From Nitrosomonadales bacterium (GTDB lineage: Bacteria > Pseudomonadota > Gammaproteobacteria > Burkholderiales > Gallionellaceae), in contig QJWF01000152.1 of assembly GCA_003235435.1 (NCBI GenBank), positions 1 to 6,306 of the forward strand: a stretch of DNA of 6,306 nt, in the 5' to 3' direction. Within the stretch, counting starts at the first letter, position 1; every line of letters begins with the position of its first letter. The position numbers and the translations under genes are program-made. Positions 5,859 to 6,306 of this stretch are shown one piece after another. The notes below the pieces were generated by a model. The model saw only the letters and a list, made by a program, of their open reading frames with translations. It ran no database searches and was not told the DNA's origin.

Positions 5859-6306
5859 GCCGATGTAGTAGAAAAATTTTGGATAGGTGCCAAACTCTTC
5901 CTTGAAGCGGAAAACCCGCTTGGTGGCCAACACCCGCCTGACATCGCTTTCGGGATCGAGCAGATTGCCGAACTTCCTCGCGCCCACCGGGCAGGCTTCC
6001 AGGCAGGCGGGATCCCTGCCTTCCCGGGTCCGCTGCACGCAGAACGTGCATTTCTCCATCACGCCGCGCATGCGCGGCCGGTTGCCGAAATAATGGGTCT
6101 TCGGGTTCATTTCCTCGGCAGGAAGTTTGGGTTCACCCCAGTTGAAACGCCGTGCATGGTAGGGACAGGCCAGCTGGCACATGCGGCAGCCAATGCACCA
6201 GTTGTAATCGATCAGCACCACGCCGGCATGATCACGGAAGGTCGCCCGCACCGGACATGCCTTGACGCAGGGCGGTTTCTCGCACTGCTGGCACTGTACC
6301 GGCATG
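5856..6306 (-). CDS. Four-cluster [4Fe-4S] ferredoxin-like subunit (NrfC/DmsB/PsrB type), 5' truncated
   Basis: The open frame runs off the right edge, so about 150 C-terminal residues are seen. Counting from the methionine at 6305, three cysteine groups appear: Cys5, 8, 13, 17 (CQQCEKPPCVKACP), Cys37, 40, 43, 47 (CIGCRMCQLACP) and Cys86, 89, 101, 105 (CTFCVQRTREGRDPACLEACP). These are groups two to four of the four-cluster family; the first group normally lies nearer the N-terminus and must be beyond the window. The methionine at 6305 is therefore almost certainly internal. The tail RFKEEFGTYPKFFYYIG is typical of these subunits. The protein wires electrons through four [4Fe-4S] clusters between NrfD and a redox partner, either the tetraheme cytochrome or an unseen catalytic subunit. 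A signal peptide, and so its side of the membrane, cannot be judged. The stop overlaps the NrfD ribosome-binding site. Confidence 0.9.
   Translation of the reverse strand, partial: MPVQCQQCEKPPCVKACPVRATFRDHAGVVLIDYNWCIGCRMCQLACPYHARRFNWGEPKLPAEEMNPKTHYFGNRPRMRGVMEKCTFCVQRTREGRDPACLEACPVGARKFGNLLDPESDVRRVLATKRVFRFKEEFGTYPKFFYYIG

Noticed and set aside
6303..6305. ATG at 6305 as the true start of the FeS subunit
   Set aside because: The family has a first cysteine group before this point, and the frame stays open to the window edge, so this methionine is probably internal.
3299..6306. Assignment of the operon to nitrite reductase (nrf) or sulfite/polysulfide (dsr, psr) genes by name
   Set aside because: No catalytic subunit is in view, and NrfD and ferredoxin-like subunits are shared by many complexes. 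The tetraheme protein does not match the pentaheme NrfB or triheme DsrJ pattern, so I gave no gene symbols.
1..6306. CRISPR arrays, insertion sequences, tRNA or rRNA genes
   Set aside because: I found no regularly spaced direct repeats, no transposase-like frames, no terminal inverted repeats and no tRNA-like cloverleaf. The window is almost fully occupied by the genes listed.

Overview
The window is a bacterial respiratory and signalling region, complete inside but cut at both ends. Moderately GC-rich composition, strong Shine-Dalgarno sites, Sec-type signal peptides and abundant c-type cytochromes point to a Gram-negative proteobacterium. A freshwater betaproteobacterium of the Nitrosomonadales/Gallionellales kind is my best guess; that is inference from gene style, not a match to a known genome.

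Left part, plus strand: the last 30 codons of a small PstS-like periplasmic substrate-binding protein are followed, 12 bases later, by a 906-residue membrane hybrid histidine kinase (periplasmic sensor, HisKA, HATPase, two receiver domains, HPt). The pair looks like one operon in which the binding protein may feed the sensor. No DNA-binding response regulator is present, so the final phosphate acceptor must lie elsewhere.

Middle: an 89-base gap carries a well-formed FNR/ANR-type site (TTGAT-N4-GTCAA) whose centre lies exactly 41.5 bases from a predicted transcription start, with a -10 element in register. It precedes a small class I cytochrome c gene that begins with TTG. This gene ends in a GC-rich hairpin and converges with the next operon.

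Right part, minus strand, in transcription order: a 5'-truncated four-cluster [4Fe-4S] ferredoxin-like subunit (NrfC/DmsB/PsrB type), a ten-helix NrfD-family membrane subunit, a tetraheme c-type cytochrome and a monoheme (PSCyt1-like) cytochrome c. The first three are tightly packed and apparently translationally coupled. Together they look like a quinone-linked membrane complex that passes electrons between the quinone pool, FeS clusters and periplasmic hemes, like the Cbc/Qrc/Act-type NrfD modules. Any catalytic subunit, such as a molybdopterin enzyme, would lie upstream beyond base 6306. The three cytochrome genes carry six CxxCH heme sites in about 1.7 kb. The oxygen-responsive promoter of the convergent cytochrome gene suggests low-oxygen respiratory electron transfer. 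I see no tRNA, rRNA, CRISPR or mobile element.
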